A DNA stretch of 64,000 nucleotides, taken from positions 105,897 to 169,896 of the forward strand of contig JANXBW010000007.1 in NCBI GenBank assembly GCA_025060325.1, written 5' to 3'. Positions 35,630 through 44,726 of this stretch are shown here, piece after piece. The notes under the pieces are model-generated. The model did not search any database and was not told where the DNA came from. It worked only from the letters and a program-made list of their open reading frames with translations. Every line of letters starts with the position of its first letter. Position 1 is the stretch's first letter. The DNA comes from Thermoguttaceae bacterium. Lineage in GTDB: Bacteria > Planctomycetota > Planctomycetia > Pirellulales > Thermoguttaceae. The position numbers and the translations under genes are program-made.

Positions 35630-38257
35630 ATGCCGAAAAGCGAGGCCGTTTGGTGTCTTGATGTCGGTAATGCGTCGCTAAAGGCGCTTCGTTGTGCGCC
35701 GGGTGATCGCATAGATCAGATACGGGTAGAGGCTTTCGACTACATCGAGTACCCCAAGTTGCTTACGCAGCCCGGCGCCGAGGTAGCCGAGATCTTAAAC
35801 GACGCTTTGAAGCAGCTTATCTCTCGCAACAACCTGCGGCGTCAACGAGTGGCAATCAGTGTGCCGGGCCAAAGTGGTTTGGCCCGATTTATTAAGCTGC
35901 CGCCGGTTGAGGCCAAGCGCATCCCCGACATCGTCCGATATGAAGCCCGCCAGCAAATCCCCTTCGCCTTGGATGAGGTAGTATGGTCTTATCAGCGGAT
36001 GCGCGGCGGCGTGGAAGAAGAAGGGTTCGTGGCCGAGGCGGAGATCGGCCTTTTCGCCATGAAGCGTGATCAAGTGTATCGCGCTTTACAGCCGTTGGCC
36101 GCCGTGGGTATCGAGGCAGAGATTGTTCAGCTGTCGCCGCTTGCGCTTTACAACTTCCTCATTTTCGAGCGATGGGACGAGCTGCCTAGTGATGCGGAAT
36201 ATGACCCGGACAATCCGCCCCCGTACTATGTGATCTTATCGATGGGTACGGACGCCAGTGATCTTGTGATCACTAATGGCTTCCGGGTTTGGCAGCGAAG
36301 CGTTCCGCTAGGCGGGAACCATTTTACCCGCGCGTTGACAAAGGAGCTTAAGCTCACCTTCGCCAAAGCGGAGCATATCAAGCGGAACACCTCGGCCGCG
36401 GAAGACCCCCGCGCCGTGTTCCAAGCCATGAGGCCAGTGTTCAACGATCTCCTCACCGAGCTTCATCGATCGATCAACTACTTCAGTAGCATTAATCGGA
36501 CGGCTGAGATCCGCTACTTTGTTCCCCTGGGCAATGCGATGAAATTGCCCGGCTTGAAGCGTTATCTCAGCACAAGCCTCGGGTATGAACTCATCGACAT
36601 CTCCAGTTTCCGCGGGTTGGTAGGCCCAGAGGTCGTCCAGTCGCCAACTTTCCAGGAAAACATCCTCACCTTTGCCGTCTGCTATGGGCTGGCGGTGCAA
36701 GCCCTGGGTAAAGGGCGGATTGAGACTAACCTTCTGCCGCCGGAAGTGATCCGGGACCGGCTCATCCGCTCGAAGAAGCCTTGGGCAGTGGCAGCTGCGG
36801 CGGCCCTTCTTCTTGGGTTTTCGCTCAGTTTCGTGGGCTATTCACGAGCGCTTGGGATCATGTCGCCTGAGCGGTACGCGGATGCCGAGCAGCAGGCGGC
36901 TCAGGTGGTTAAGCAGTCTCAGTCGCTCCAGCAGGAAAAGTCGGCTGCTGAATCGGAGTACCAGGCGACCGATCAGGTGGGGCAAAACCTGGTGAGCCAC
37001 GTAGAAGGCCGGTTAGAGTGGCTTGAACTTCTCCGGGCGATTAACGAATGCCTTCCTCGTGACCCAGAGGACCAAAAGCCCCAGGAAATTGAGAGGAGAA
37101 ACGAACTCCATATTGTCAACATCGAAAGTCAGTACATGCAGGACCTGAGCCAGTGGTTCGCGCTGGTTCAGCAGTGGTATCAACCCGTTGGGGCATCGGG
37201 ATCGCCAGGGAGTTCGGCAGCTGGTAGCACGGCACCCGCGGCACCTGGCATCATGCCCACCTCCATGAACCCGGCGGAAACTGGCCTGCCCAGCGGTTTT
37301 GGCGCGACTCCTGCTGCCGGAACAAGCGTTCAGGGACCTTCCGGACCGGGTTACGTTATCCAGCTTACGGGCTATCACTACCACAACATGCCCACAGCCG
37401 GGGCGATTCAAGGTGCCCAGTATGTCCGCGAGACTTTGATTCGCAATCTCCAAACTGGCCGAGTGCTCCTCCCGAAAGTGGACGAACCTGGCGTGGAATG
37501 GGTGACGATGGAAGAACTGGGGATTGGGTTCCCCGTGTTGATCAATCCCGGTCGGCCCTACGAAGTGCGGGTTCGGCCACCGACGGCCCGGTTTGCAAGC
37601 GGTATGGGAGCGGGCATGTTCGGTCCGGGGTATGCCGAGACGTATAGCGGCGAGACTATGGGAGCCTATCCCGGCGCAGCACCTATGGGACCGACCTATC
37701 CCGGTTCAGTCGCCCCAGGTGCTCGTCCGGGTACCCCGCAAAGGCCAGAAGATTTGGAGATTGTGCTACGGCGATTTGACTTTGTGGTCCAGTTTTGTTG
37801 GCAGCCGGTTTCGGCTCGCGAACGGCACGAAAAGCGCCGGCAAAAGGAGGCGGAGCAAGCAGCGGCAGCGGCTACGGCTGAGCAAGCCCCCGGCGCTGCG
37901 GCAGTGAGTACTCCGGGCGGGGAAGCCCCACCCAGTGGAGCCCAAGCTCAAGGGCCACCGGCTCCTCCCCCCGGTGGGCCGACGGCCACCACACCGCCGC
38001 CAGGGACCCCATCGGCCGCTCCGGCGGCACCATCGGTATCTCCTGGCGGCGCACCTACCCCGCCAGGTGCCCAGGCAGCGCCTGTTCCGGCTCCCCCTGG
38101 GCCGGCCCCTGTTCCCCCGGCTACGCCTGGCGGAGCGGGCCCGGCGACCCCGCAGGGTGCAGGAACCGCGCAGGCTCAGCCCGCAGCTGCGGCAGCCCCC
38201 GCCGCACAACCGCCTGCGCCTCCGGCTGGCCCAACACCCCCAGCTGGGCAACCGTGA
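35630..38257 (+). CDS. pilM: PilM-PilN fusion protein with proline-rich tail
   Basis: 875 residues; AAGGA lies 8 nt before the ATG. Residues 1-350 are a PilM-type actin-like ATPase domain: WCLDVGNASLKAL (phosphate 1), VAISVPGQSGLARFI, YEARQQIPFALDEVVW and FVPLGNAMKLPGL. A membrane span follows (about 384-404, AVAAAAALLLGFSLSFVGY), then a coiled coil (QQAAQVVKQSQSLQQEKSAAE) and a PilN-like part: WLELLRAINECLP (about 463-475) and, after a Gly/Ala/Pro insert, YVIQLTGYHYHNM and VRETLIRNLQTG (about 575-615). PilM and PilN are normally separate but partner through the PilN tail, so this is a natural fusion. Residues 655-700 are YPG-rich, a basic helix follows, and 755-875 are Ala/Pro/Gly. It heads a three-gene collinear group. 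Confidence 0.82.
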   Translation: MPKSEAVWCLDVGNASLKALRCAPGDRIDQIRVEAFDYIEYPKLLTQPGAEVAEILNDALKQLISRNNLRRQRVAISVPGQSGLARFIKLPPVEAKRIPDIVRYEARQQIPFALDEVVWSYQRMRGGVEEEGFVAEAEIGLFAMKRDQVYRALQPLAAVGIEAEIVQLSPLALYNFLIFERWDELPSDAEYDPDNPPPYYVILSMGTDASDLVITNGFRVWQRSVPLGGNHFTRALTKELKLTFAKAEHIKRNTSAAEDPRAVFQAMRPVFNDLLTELHRSINYFSSINRTAEIRYFVPLGNAMKLPGLKRYLSTSLGYELIDISSFRGLVGPEVVQSPTFQENILTFAVCYGLAVQALGKGRIETNLLPPEVIRDRLIRSKKPWAVAAAAALLLGFSLSFVGYSRALGIMSPERYADAEQQAAQVVKQSQSLQQEKSAAESEYQATDQVGQNLVSHVEGRLEWLELLRAINECLPRDPEDQKPQEIERRNELHIVNIESQYMQDLSQWFALVQQWYQPVGASGSPGSSAAGSTAPAAPGIMPTSMNPAETGLPSGFGATPAAGTSVQGPSGPGYVIQLTGYHYHNMPTAGAIQGAQYVRETLIRNLQTGRVLLPKVDEPGVEWVTMEELGIGFPVLINPGRPYEVRVRPPTARFASGMGAGMFGPGYAETYSGETMGAYPGAAPMGPTYPGSVAPGARPGTPQRPEDLEIVLRRFDFVVQFCWQPVSARERHEKRRQKEAEQAAAAATAEQAPGAAAVSTPGGEAPPSGAQAQGPPAPPPGGPTATTPPPGTPSAAPAAPSVSPGGAPTPPGAQAAPVPAPPGPAPVPPATPGGAGPATPQGAGTAQAQPAAAAAPAAQPPAPPAGPTPPAGQP

Positions 38258-38462
38258 TCGCCGCGCTAATGACACTTAACTTTCGTGGCAATTACTTCGT
38301 GCACAAACAATTAGGAAAAATCCCTGAGCGACGCGTTTAGACAAGGTTTTTTCAGCTTTAAGCCTCACTGGAGAGGTAAATCCGGGAGAAGGGGCGGCCA
38401 AACGGGCCAATGGTTTAGAGGATGATCCTCAACCGGAGTGAATCTTCCCCGGGAGGAAGTTT

Positions 38463-40601
38463 ATGAACAACGTCAACGTTCAAGTTCGGCAAGTCCTGGG
38501 GCTTGTGCTGAAGTACCACTTTTGGATCCTTTGTGCGCTGGTGGTCATCATTGGGACAATCTTTTGGTTTGTGGCAAGCAGTCGGCTTGCCCGGGCCACC
38601 GAAGAAAGACGCACCCAGCTTCAGCAAGCCCGCGACCAAGTGGCCAAGGTTCGCAGTGTGTCCGATCACCCCAACAGTAAGGTAATTGCCGCCCTCAGGC
38701 AGGAACACCGCCGGCTAATCGACATTGTTTACCGGGCTTGGGAAGAACTCTACAAAGATCAACGTGAGCGGAATCAGTGGCCTCGTCAACTGGGGGCAGA
38801 ATTCCTTAACGTCATTAACTCGCTCGGTCCCGATGATGAAATCCCAGTTCAATACCGCGAGGTTTACCAGTACTTTATCAAAAACCACTTCCCTGAGTGG
38901 TACGACATCATCGACCTGCGCTTGCCGCCGAAGCGCGACGCTCAGGGGAACATCATGAAGGACGAAAATGGCCGGCCCCTCAAACAAGATCCCTTTGAGC
39001 GAACTCCAGCTGGCATGGCAACGCCGTATGCTGGTGGCTATCCCGGCTCGGCCACCTACACCGCGCCCGAGACCGGGTATCCGGGTGAGACTTATGCCGG
39101 GTCCACCGTGACGCCAACAAGCACCGGGCCCGGCGACGACCGGATCGGGATTGTGGAGTGGAACCTCCAAGATCTCCAGCGGATTCGCGCCCAATTCGAT
39201 TGGCCGACTACACCGACTACTTTCGAGGTCCGCCTAGCTCAGGAAAATCTTTGGGTGTACGAAGCGCTTTTGTGGATTATCCGGGAAACGAACGCGGGCG
39301 CAACCAGTTACTACAACGCTCCGATCAAGCGGATCGAAAGCCTTCAAATTGGGCAGGAGGCGGCGGTGTCGCTCTTGCAGGCGCAAAGCCGGCTTTTCGG
39401 GGCGGGGATGTTTGCCGCGGGAGCAACCGGACCAGGTTCTCCGGAGGGTGCCCCGGGAACTGGCTTAGGCGGAATGATGACGATGCCGGGGTTGGCTCCA
39501 GGCATGCCCATGGGGAGCATGATGATGCCCGGGATGGGTTCCTCGTACTATCCCAGTGACTACGGCCCGGGTGGTCCGGAAGGTGGCCCAGGCATGGGTA
39601 TGCCAGGAATGCCAGGTGCCGGAGCGGCTACAAGCGCTTCGCGGGAAGAAATGATCCGTCAACGCCTGACGCACTTCCGCTATGTTGACAAAGAGGGTAA
39701 GCCGCTGGCTGCCGATGCGCCCCACCCATTTGCAGAATTTAAGATGATGCCCGTGAGGATGCTCGTTTACATGGATCAGCGGCGGATCCCCCGCCTTTTG
39801 GTCAACTGCGCCAATTCGCCGATGCCTGTCCAGGTTCGGGTGGTGAGTCTCCGGCCCGGGCAAGGTCGCCAAGTGAATCTGGGTTTGCCGACCGGCCCCG
39901 GCGGCTCTCCGTATCCTGGGATGGGCAGCATGGGGAGCATGATGGGGATGGGACCCCCAATGGGTTCGACCGCTCCGTACGGTGGGGAAACCTATCCGGG
40001 AGCTTCGGAAACCTACGGTGGTTATGGGTATGGGGACACGATGGGTCGGCCAGGGTTGGGCGCCTCCGGGGAAACAGGAAGTGTGGATGTACCCGTGGAA
40101 ATTGCGGGGATCATTTTCATCTTCAATCCGCCGGATCGAAGCAAAGTAGGAAAGCTGGGCGAGGCAGAAGCGCCTGGGGCCGTGGGCATGCCGACTTTGG
40201 AGCAGGCAATTAGTAGCCTCGCTCAACCCGCGGCTCAGCCGGGAGCACAGCCTACTGCGCCTGGGACCGCCCTTGGGCCGGCTGCCCCCCAGGCAGGAGT
40301 TCCGGGTGGTGCGCCTGCAGCTGCTCCGGGTCAACCGGCTGCTGGAGCGGCTCAACCGGCCGCTGGGCCTGCTCAAGCCCCGCCTGGTCCAGCTCCGGGT
40401 GGGCAACCGCCGCAAGCATCAGCGGCTCCGGGTCCGCAGCCGCCTCCAGGACCTGTAGGAGCCGCACCGGCCCAACCGCCTGCTGCGGCACCGAGTGGGG
40501 CGGTGCCCTTTGCGCCGGCCGGTGCGACTCCGGCCCCGGCAGGTCCGCCGGCAGCACCGCCAGCACAGCCGGCGCCTCAGCCAGCAGCACCAACGGGCTA
40601 G
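38463..40601 (+). CDS. Single-span membrane protein of the pilM cluster (PilO-like position)
   Basis: 712 residues; GGGAGG precedes the ATG. No family recognised. A short cytoplasmic start is followed by one span (about 19-37, FWILCALVVIIGTIFWFVA) and a coiled coil (38-110, TEERRTQLQQARDQVAKV), the layout of PilO. A conserved-looking helical block around NQWPRQLGAEFLNVINSL and YQYFIKNHFPEWYDII follows, then a YPG/YAG-rich stretch (about 183-215), a folded part with LEVRLAQENLWVYEALLW-type helices near 255, a Met/Gly/Pro-rich stretch (about 325-385), a beta-rich part (about 425-475, VRMLVYMDQRRIPRLLVNC), another Met/Gly/Tyr-rich part and an Ala/Pro/Gln tail (580-712). Position and topology suggest an inner-membrane platform subunit. 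Confidence 0.62.
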   Translation: MNNVNVQVRQVLGLVLKYHFWILCALVVIIGTIFWFVASSRLARATEERRTQLQQARDQVAKVRSVSDHPNSKVIAALRQEHRRLIDIVYRAWEELYKDQRERNQWPRQLGAEFLNVINSLGPDDEIPVQYREVYQYFIKNHFPEWYDIIDLRLPPKRDAQGNIMKDENGRPLKQDPFERTPAGMATPYAGGYPGSATYTAPETGYPGETYAGSTVTPTSTGPGDDRIGIVEWNLQDLQRIRAQFDWPTTPTTFEVRLAQENLWVYEALLWIIRETNAGATSYYNAPIKRIESLQIGQEAAVSLLQAQSRLFGAGMFAAGATGPGSPEGAPGTGLGGMMTMPGLAPGMPMGSMMMPGMGSSYYPSDYGPGGPEGGPGMGMPGMPGAGAATSASREEMIRQRLTHFRYVDKEGKPLAADAPHPFAEFKMMPVRMLVYMDQRRIPRLLVNCANSPMPVQVRVVSLRPGQGRQVNLGLPTGPGGSPYPGMGSMGSMMGMGPPMGSTAPYGGETYPGASETYGGYGYGDTMGRPGLGASGETGSVDVPVEIAGIIFIFNPPDRSKVGKLGEAEAPGAVGMPTLEQAISSLAQPAAQPGAQPTAPGTALGPAAPQAGVPGGAPAAAPGQPAAGAAQPAAGPAQAPPGPAPGGQPPQASAAPGPQPPPGPVGAAPAQPPAAAPSGAVPFAPAGATPAPAGPPAAPPAQPAPQPAAPTG

Positions 40602-40919
40602 AAAAGGCTGCGGTCAGTCCGGGATAGCCCTGTGGAATTTTGACAAATTCCTCGGCTTCCTGGGAGAAATGAACATACGCGGCGTTGACGGCTGAGCGGG
40701 AAAGCCGCCAAGGCTTGGTCCGAAGATCGTTTGGAAAAGGCCCGCGTTTTTAGGATCAAGACTCCAAATTGTTGAAGTTAACATCCGGGGACGTGAACGA
40801 ACTGCGGGGCAGGGTGTGGTAGAGGAAGATCCGGCATTCGGTCGCCACGTGGCCCAGTGAGTTGAGGAGGGTTGGGCAATAACGGATCCGGTCGGTTTTA
40901 GGCGCCGGAGTATTTGCCA
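40602..40919. other. Spacer inside the pilM cluster, 318 bp
   Basis: No gene. The length would allow a separate promoter for the third gene. No T-run hairpin is obvious. Confidence 0.4.
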
Positions 40920-43169
40920 ATGAAGTTCAAGTTCGATCTAAGCCTGCTTACCAATTTCCTCATCCATCATGGCGAAAAGCTAGTGGTGGGTGTGGTCGGG
41001 CTTGTGTTTTTGTGGTGCCTTGTTCGGGCGGTGTCGACGGCCGGTAACACCGTTGACTTTTCGCCAGACCAGCTGCGAGCCGACGCTCAGAGTGCCCAGC
41101 AGCATATCGAGCAAACTAATCCCTCGGCGACGATGCAGCCGACTGATTACGTGGTGATTGCCCGCCGAATCCGCGACAAAATCGACGACACTTACTACCG
41201 GCATCCGGTGCTGTGGGATCCTCCGCTATGGGAACGCCGGGGGCTACGGGGTGAGCCGGCTGTGTTTGGCCTGGAAAAAATCCGGGCAGTAGCGGGGAAC
41301 GGCGTTTTCAATATGGCGGATCCAACCGCCCCGCCCACAAGCGCTGCAGCAGGGGCTTCGTCAACGCGAGGGCAGCGCTGGGTGGTCGTTACCGGACTTA
41401 TTCCTATCGCCCGGCAAGTGGAAGCGTACAAGGAAATTTTCAAGGAGGCCCTGTACCGCGATCCTCAACGGGATTACCCCCTTTACCTGCACTACTGGGT
41501 GGAAAGAGCTGAGGTCACACCGCGGAGCCAACCGGGCCAGCTACGCTGGGTACGAATCGATCCGCGACTGATGTACTACCACTTTTGCCGCTTGTGGCGA
41601 GGAGCTTCCCAAGAGGTGGTCCACCCGGCTTACATCCCCCGAGTGGCTCCTGGTGGGATGCCGCTTGTCTTCCCTTTAGGACCTCGCGTGGGTGAGATGT
41701 GGGGGCCGGAGGTGGCTTTCCCGCCGGAAATTCCGCTCGCCAGCGCAATGCGGGGTGTGCCAGGTGCTCCCGGGGTGCCGGGTTATCCGGCCGAGATGGC
41801 AGGTTATCCCGGGATGCCTTCGCCCGGTTACCCAGGCGGGTCGCCCGCCTATCCGGGAATGCCCGCTTATCCGGGAGCGGGAGAAATGTACAGCGAGACT
41901 GGGTACCCCGGCATGACCATGCCTTACCCGGGATCAACGATGACAAGCTATCCGGGAGCAGCTCCCGGGATGCCCGGCATTCCGATGCCGGGGGCTCCGG
42001 GCGGAAGCATCATCCCGCCGCTGGGAGAATTGCCTGGTCTTCCGGGGCTGCCTGTCCCTGGGACACAACCTGGGACCGAGACGCAGCCAAGCACCACCCC
42101 TCAGCCCGGTCAACAGCAACAGCCGGCAGCATCGACCCAACAACCGAGCCAGGCCCCGACGGCTCCGCCCACATCGGTGCCGGGAACAGTTGCGAGCGCT
42201 ATGCCTAGGCTTGAGGTTAAGTATCAACTTTTCCGGTTCTTTGACTTTACCGTCGAACCGGGCAAGCAATACGTGTATCGCGTCCAGCTTGTGCTCTTTA
42301 ATCCCAATTACCGGCTCGATCCTCAATACCTTGAGCGACCGGAACTGGCCGAACAGCCTTGGCTGGAAACCCAGTGGAGCGAAGCCACCGAGCCGGTATG
42401 GGTGCCAATGGACGCCCGGGTGGTGGTGGGACCGGTCAAGCCCGCGCCCACGGTTATGCATGAACCGGCGGCCAACGTGGTGATTCTGGCCTTCCGGGCG
42501 GAGGATGGCCTGCGGACGTACCAAGATTTCACCCTCTTCCGCGGTCAGCTTGCCAACTTGGAGGGAGTAATAGTCAAGACGGGCTTGCGGCCGGGCATGG
42601 CCTATCCTGGCTCCACCCCTTACGGTCCAGAGGGACTTGAAGGTCTTTACATGCCGGAGATGGGAGGGCCTCCGGCTGGTGGCCCGCCTAGTGCACCGGG
42701 GGCGCCAGGGGCACCGCCGGGTGGTCGACCCGGAGGACCTCCGGGCCGACCGGGAACTGCTCAGAAAACCGAGCAAGAGGAAAAGTTCCTCTACAAGACC
42801 GAAATGTTGGTTGTGGATATTGCCGGCGGTGAACGTCTGCATCGTACCGAAAGTTCGATGACGGTGCCGGGCGAGCTCCTAGTCATGGATCCGAATGGAA
42901 CTCTGCTTGTCCTTGACGAACTGTCGCATCAATTCGAGTACAAGCTCTACCACAAGGAGCCCGAACAGCCCGCACGGCGGCCGGGACCTGGTCGACCTGG
43001 AGAGCCAGGGAGCCCGATGGCAGAACTTCCTGAGGATTACTACATGTACACGCCGGAAATGATGGAGTATTACGAGACCGGTCGGCCGCGGGGTGCCCGT
43101 GGGCGTGGCCGAACTGGGAGAACGCCGGCGGGAATGGGTTCCCCAGGGCGCCGACCAGCCGGGCCTTAA
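40920..43169 (+). CDS. Single-span membrane protein with YPG repeats (pilM cluster)
   Basis: 749 residues from ATG 40920 (CGGAG 9 nt upstream); TTG 40914 is the alternative. No family recognised. A short Lys-rich start leads to one span (about 21-39, KLVVGVVGLVFLWCLVRAV). Two ordered parts are visible: about 75-235, with YVVIARRIRDKIDDTYYRHP and WVVVTGLIPIARQVEAYKEI, and about 430-560, with RFFDFTVEPGKQYVYRVQLV and WVPMDARVVVGPV. They are separated by a Tyr-Pro-Gly repeat region (about 287-355) and a Pro/Gln/Thr linker. A Gly/Pro stretch near 600-625 precedes a final ordered part (LYKTEMLVVDIAGGERL; LLVMDPNGTLLVLDEL) and a Gly/Arg tail. The middle domain recalls the beta-rich periplasmic parts of PilP/GspC-type proteins (inference only). 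Its stop overlaps the convergent glycerate kinase stop. Confidence 0.6.
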   Translation: MKFKFDLSLLTNFLIHHGEKLVVGVVGLVFLWCLVRAVSTAGNTVDFSPDQLRADAQSAQQHIEQTNPSATMQPTDYVVIARRIRDKIDDTYYRHPVLWDPPLWERRGLRGEPAVFGLEKIRAVAGNGVFNMADPTAPPTSAAAGASSTRGQRWVVVTGLIPIARQVEAYKEIFKEALYRDPQRDYPLYLHYWVERAEVTPRSQPGQLRWVRIDPRLMYYHFCRLWRGASQEVVHPAYIPRVAPGGMPLVFPLGPRVGEMWGPEVAFPPEIPLASAMRGVPGAPGVPGYPAEMAGYPGMPSPGYPGGSPAYPGMPAYPGAGEMYSETGYPGMTMPYPGSTMTSYPGAAPGMPGIPMPGAPGGSIIPPLGELPGLPGLPVPGTQPGTETQPSTTPQPGQQQQPAASTQQPSQAPTAPPTSVPGTVASAMPRLEVKYQLFRFFDFTVEPGKQYVYRVQLVLFNPNYRLDPQYLERPELAEQPWLETQWSEATEPVWVPMDARVVVGPVKPAPTVMHEPAANVVILAFRAEDGLRTYQDFTLFRGQLANLEGVIVKTGLRPGMAYPGSTPYGPEGLEGLYMPEMGGPPAGGPPSAPGAPGAPPGGRPGGPPGRPGTAQKTEQEEKFLYKTEMLVVDIAGGERLHRTESSMTVPGELLVMDPNGTLLVLDELSHQFEYKLYHKEPEQPARRPGPGRPGEPGSPMAELPEDYYMYTPEMMEYYETGRPRGARGRGRTGRTPAGMGSPGRRPAGP
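41781..41978 (+). repeat. YPG-repeat coding region
   Basis: Degenerate repeat encoding seven or more Tyr-Pro-Gly units at 5-8 residue spacing (for example GYPGMPSPGYPGGSPAYPG). Similar but shorter YPG stretches occur in the two upstream genes near 37641-37715 and 39031-39100. Confidence 0.75.
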
Positions 43170-44554
43170 ACTGGCCCTCGCAGGTTGGCTTCTTCTGTCA
43201 CAACCACCCGAAGATCGCCCACGTTGGTATCGGTGGGACCTGTTTTGATCAGTGTCCCCCACTCCTCGAAGAAAGCGTAGGCATCATTGCGGGCGAGATA
43301 GTCTGCCACATTTACTCCGCTGCGGCGGACGCTCCCTATCATTTCCCGATCAATCCAAGCGCCGGCTGCGTCTGTGGGGCCGTCTTCGCCGTCAGTACCG
43401 CCGGCTAGCAGGACAAACGGTTTCGGCAACACTTTTCCGAGCTCTGCTAGGCGAAGGAGCTCGTTAAGGACGGCCAAAACTAGTTGTTGATTTCGCCCGC
43501 CGCGGCCCCGTCGCTCTGGCTCCACAAGTCGGACCACCGGCTCGCCTCCGCTGACAAGGCAACGTCGCCCCGGGGTTTGTTCCATCGCCCAAAGTTCCCC
43601 AACAAGTTGCGTGGCCACCTCCTCTGCCGTTGGCTCGGCCGATCGGGCAACCGTGGTCTTGACCTCATAACCAAGCAGCCGAGCCGCTTCCGCCGCCGCG
43701 CTAACAGCGGTCTCAAGATTGCCGATGATGATATTTTCGACTCGGCAACTCGGGCGGGGGGTGGGGGTTGAGCGAGCGGTTGTAAGAACTTCAAAAACGA
43801 CCTCCGGAATCACTGGCGGCCGAAGACCTAACTGCCGAAGAACTTCCAAAGCGTCATCCGGAGAGGTAGTATCCGGCACAGTGGGACCGGAGCCGATCAC
43901 ATCAAGCGGATCCCCCAAAACATCGGACACGATAAGTGCGACAAGCCAACCTGCCCGACAGGCCGCGGCCAGGCGACCGCCCTTTATCCGGCTAAGATGC
44001 TTCCGCACGGTATTAAGCTGATCAATATTGGCACCGGCAGCACTAAGTGCTCGAGTGACCTGAACTTTGTCCTCAATAGTTAGCGGGGGAATCGGGGCTG
44101 GCAAAAGCGCCGACGCCCCACCTGTGATCAATACCACGCACAGATCTTCCGGCCTGAGCGATGAGACAAGCTCCAAGATGCAAGTAGCACCGAGTGCCGC
44201 TTGCTCGGTTGGCTCGTTCACTCCCAGGGGACGAGCCGGATAAAGCCGAATCGCTCGAAGTGGCTTCGCTTGTGTTTCTGGGACGTTAACCCAGCCAGTA
44301 AGGCGTTTGGCCTCGATAAGATCCTGGCCCAGGATGTCCTCCAGAGCCTCTGCCATTGGAGCGGCCGCCTTGCCACCTCCGACAACAGCGATTTGACCGA
44401 TCGAGCGCAAATCAAAAGAAAGAGATCCGATCAGTAAAGTGTCACCCTCCCGGCGTACTACCCGCCGCACAAGCGCCCCTGTGTTGACAGCCGCCACACC
44501 TGCCCTCCAAATCCGAAAGGCATCCATTTGAAGCTCGTTGACGCCAGGATTCAT
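43166..44554 (-). CDS. Glycerate 2-kinase, MOFRL family
   Basis: 462 residues from ATG 44554; ATG 44527 (MDAFRIWRAGVAAVN) is an alternative and the longer frame to 44674 is unlikely. Family members phosphorylate D-glycerate to 2-phosphoglycerate, linking serine/glyoxylate breakdown to glycolysis. The N-terminal DUF4147 domain has VVGGGKAAAPMAEAL, LITGGASALLPAPIPPL and NTVRKHLSRIKGGRLA. The C-terminal MOFRL domain has LVSGGEPVVRL, RGGRNQQLVLAVL and the signature LAGGTDGEDGPTDAAGA. The stop codons of this gene and the upstream plus-strand gene overlap in a shared TTAA. It is downstream of a membrane-protein gene and a ribokinase gene on the same strand. Confidence 0.9.
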   Translation of the reverse strand: MNPGVNELQMDAFRIWRAGVAAVNTGALVRRVVRREGDTLLIGSLSFDLRSIGQIAVVGGGKAAAPMAEALEDILGQDLIEAKRLTGWVNVPETQAKPLRAIRLYPARPLGVNEPTEQAALGATCILELVSSLRPEDLCVVLITGGASALLPAPIPPLTIEDKVQVTRALSAAGANIDQLNTVRKHLSRIKGGRLAAACRAGWLVALIVSDVLGDPLDVIGSGPTVPDTTSPDDALEVLRQLGLRPPVIPEVVFEVLTTARSTPTPRPSCRVENIIIGNLETAVSAAAEAARLLGYEVKTTVARSAEPTAEEVATQLVGELWAMEQTPGRRCLVSGGEPVVRLVEPERRGRGGRNQQLVLAVLNELLRLAELGKVLPKPFVLLAGGTDGEDGPTDAAGAWIDREMIGSVRRSGVNVADYLARNDAYAFFEEWGTLIKTGPTDTNVGDLRVVVTEEANLRGPV

Positions 44555-44726
44555 CAACGCCACGGCTGTGCACCCTAAGCCAAAGACAATTCCCGCAATG
44601 AAAAGGTTCGGAAAAAACGCTGGTGTGGACTTGCAGGATTTCGCACCAAGATTAACTGGCAGCTCCAGCCCCAACGATAAGGCCGCTACCTACTTGGCGA
44701 GCGGAACGCCCCTTCCTACCTGCCGG

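Noticed and set aside
37766..38275. Arg/Ser-rich minus-strand frame opposite the PilM-PilN tail
   Set aside because: It is the complement of Pro/Ala/Gly codons (GCC, CCG) in the tail; composition and lack of motifs show a shadow. The same holds for 39465-40415 and 41934-42842.
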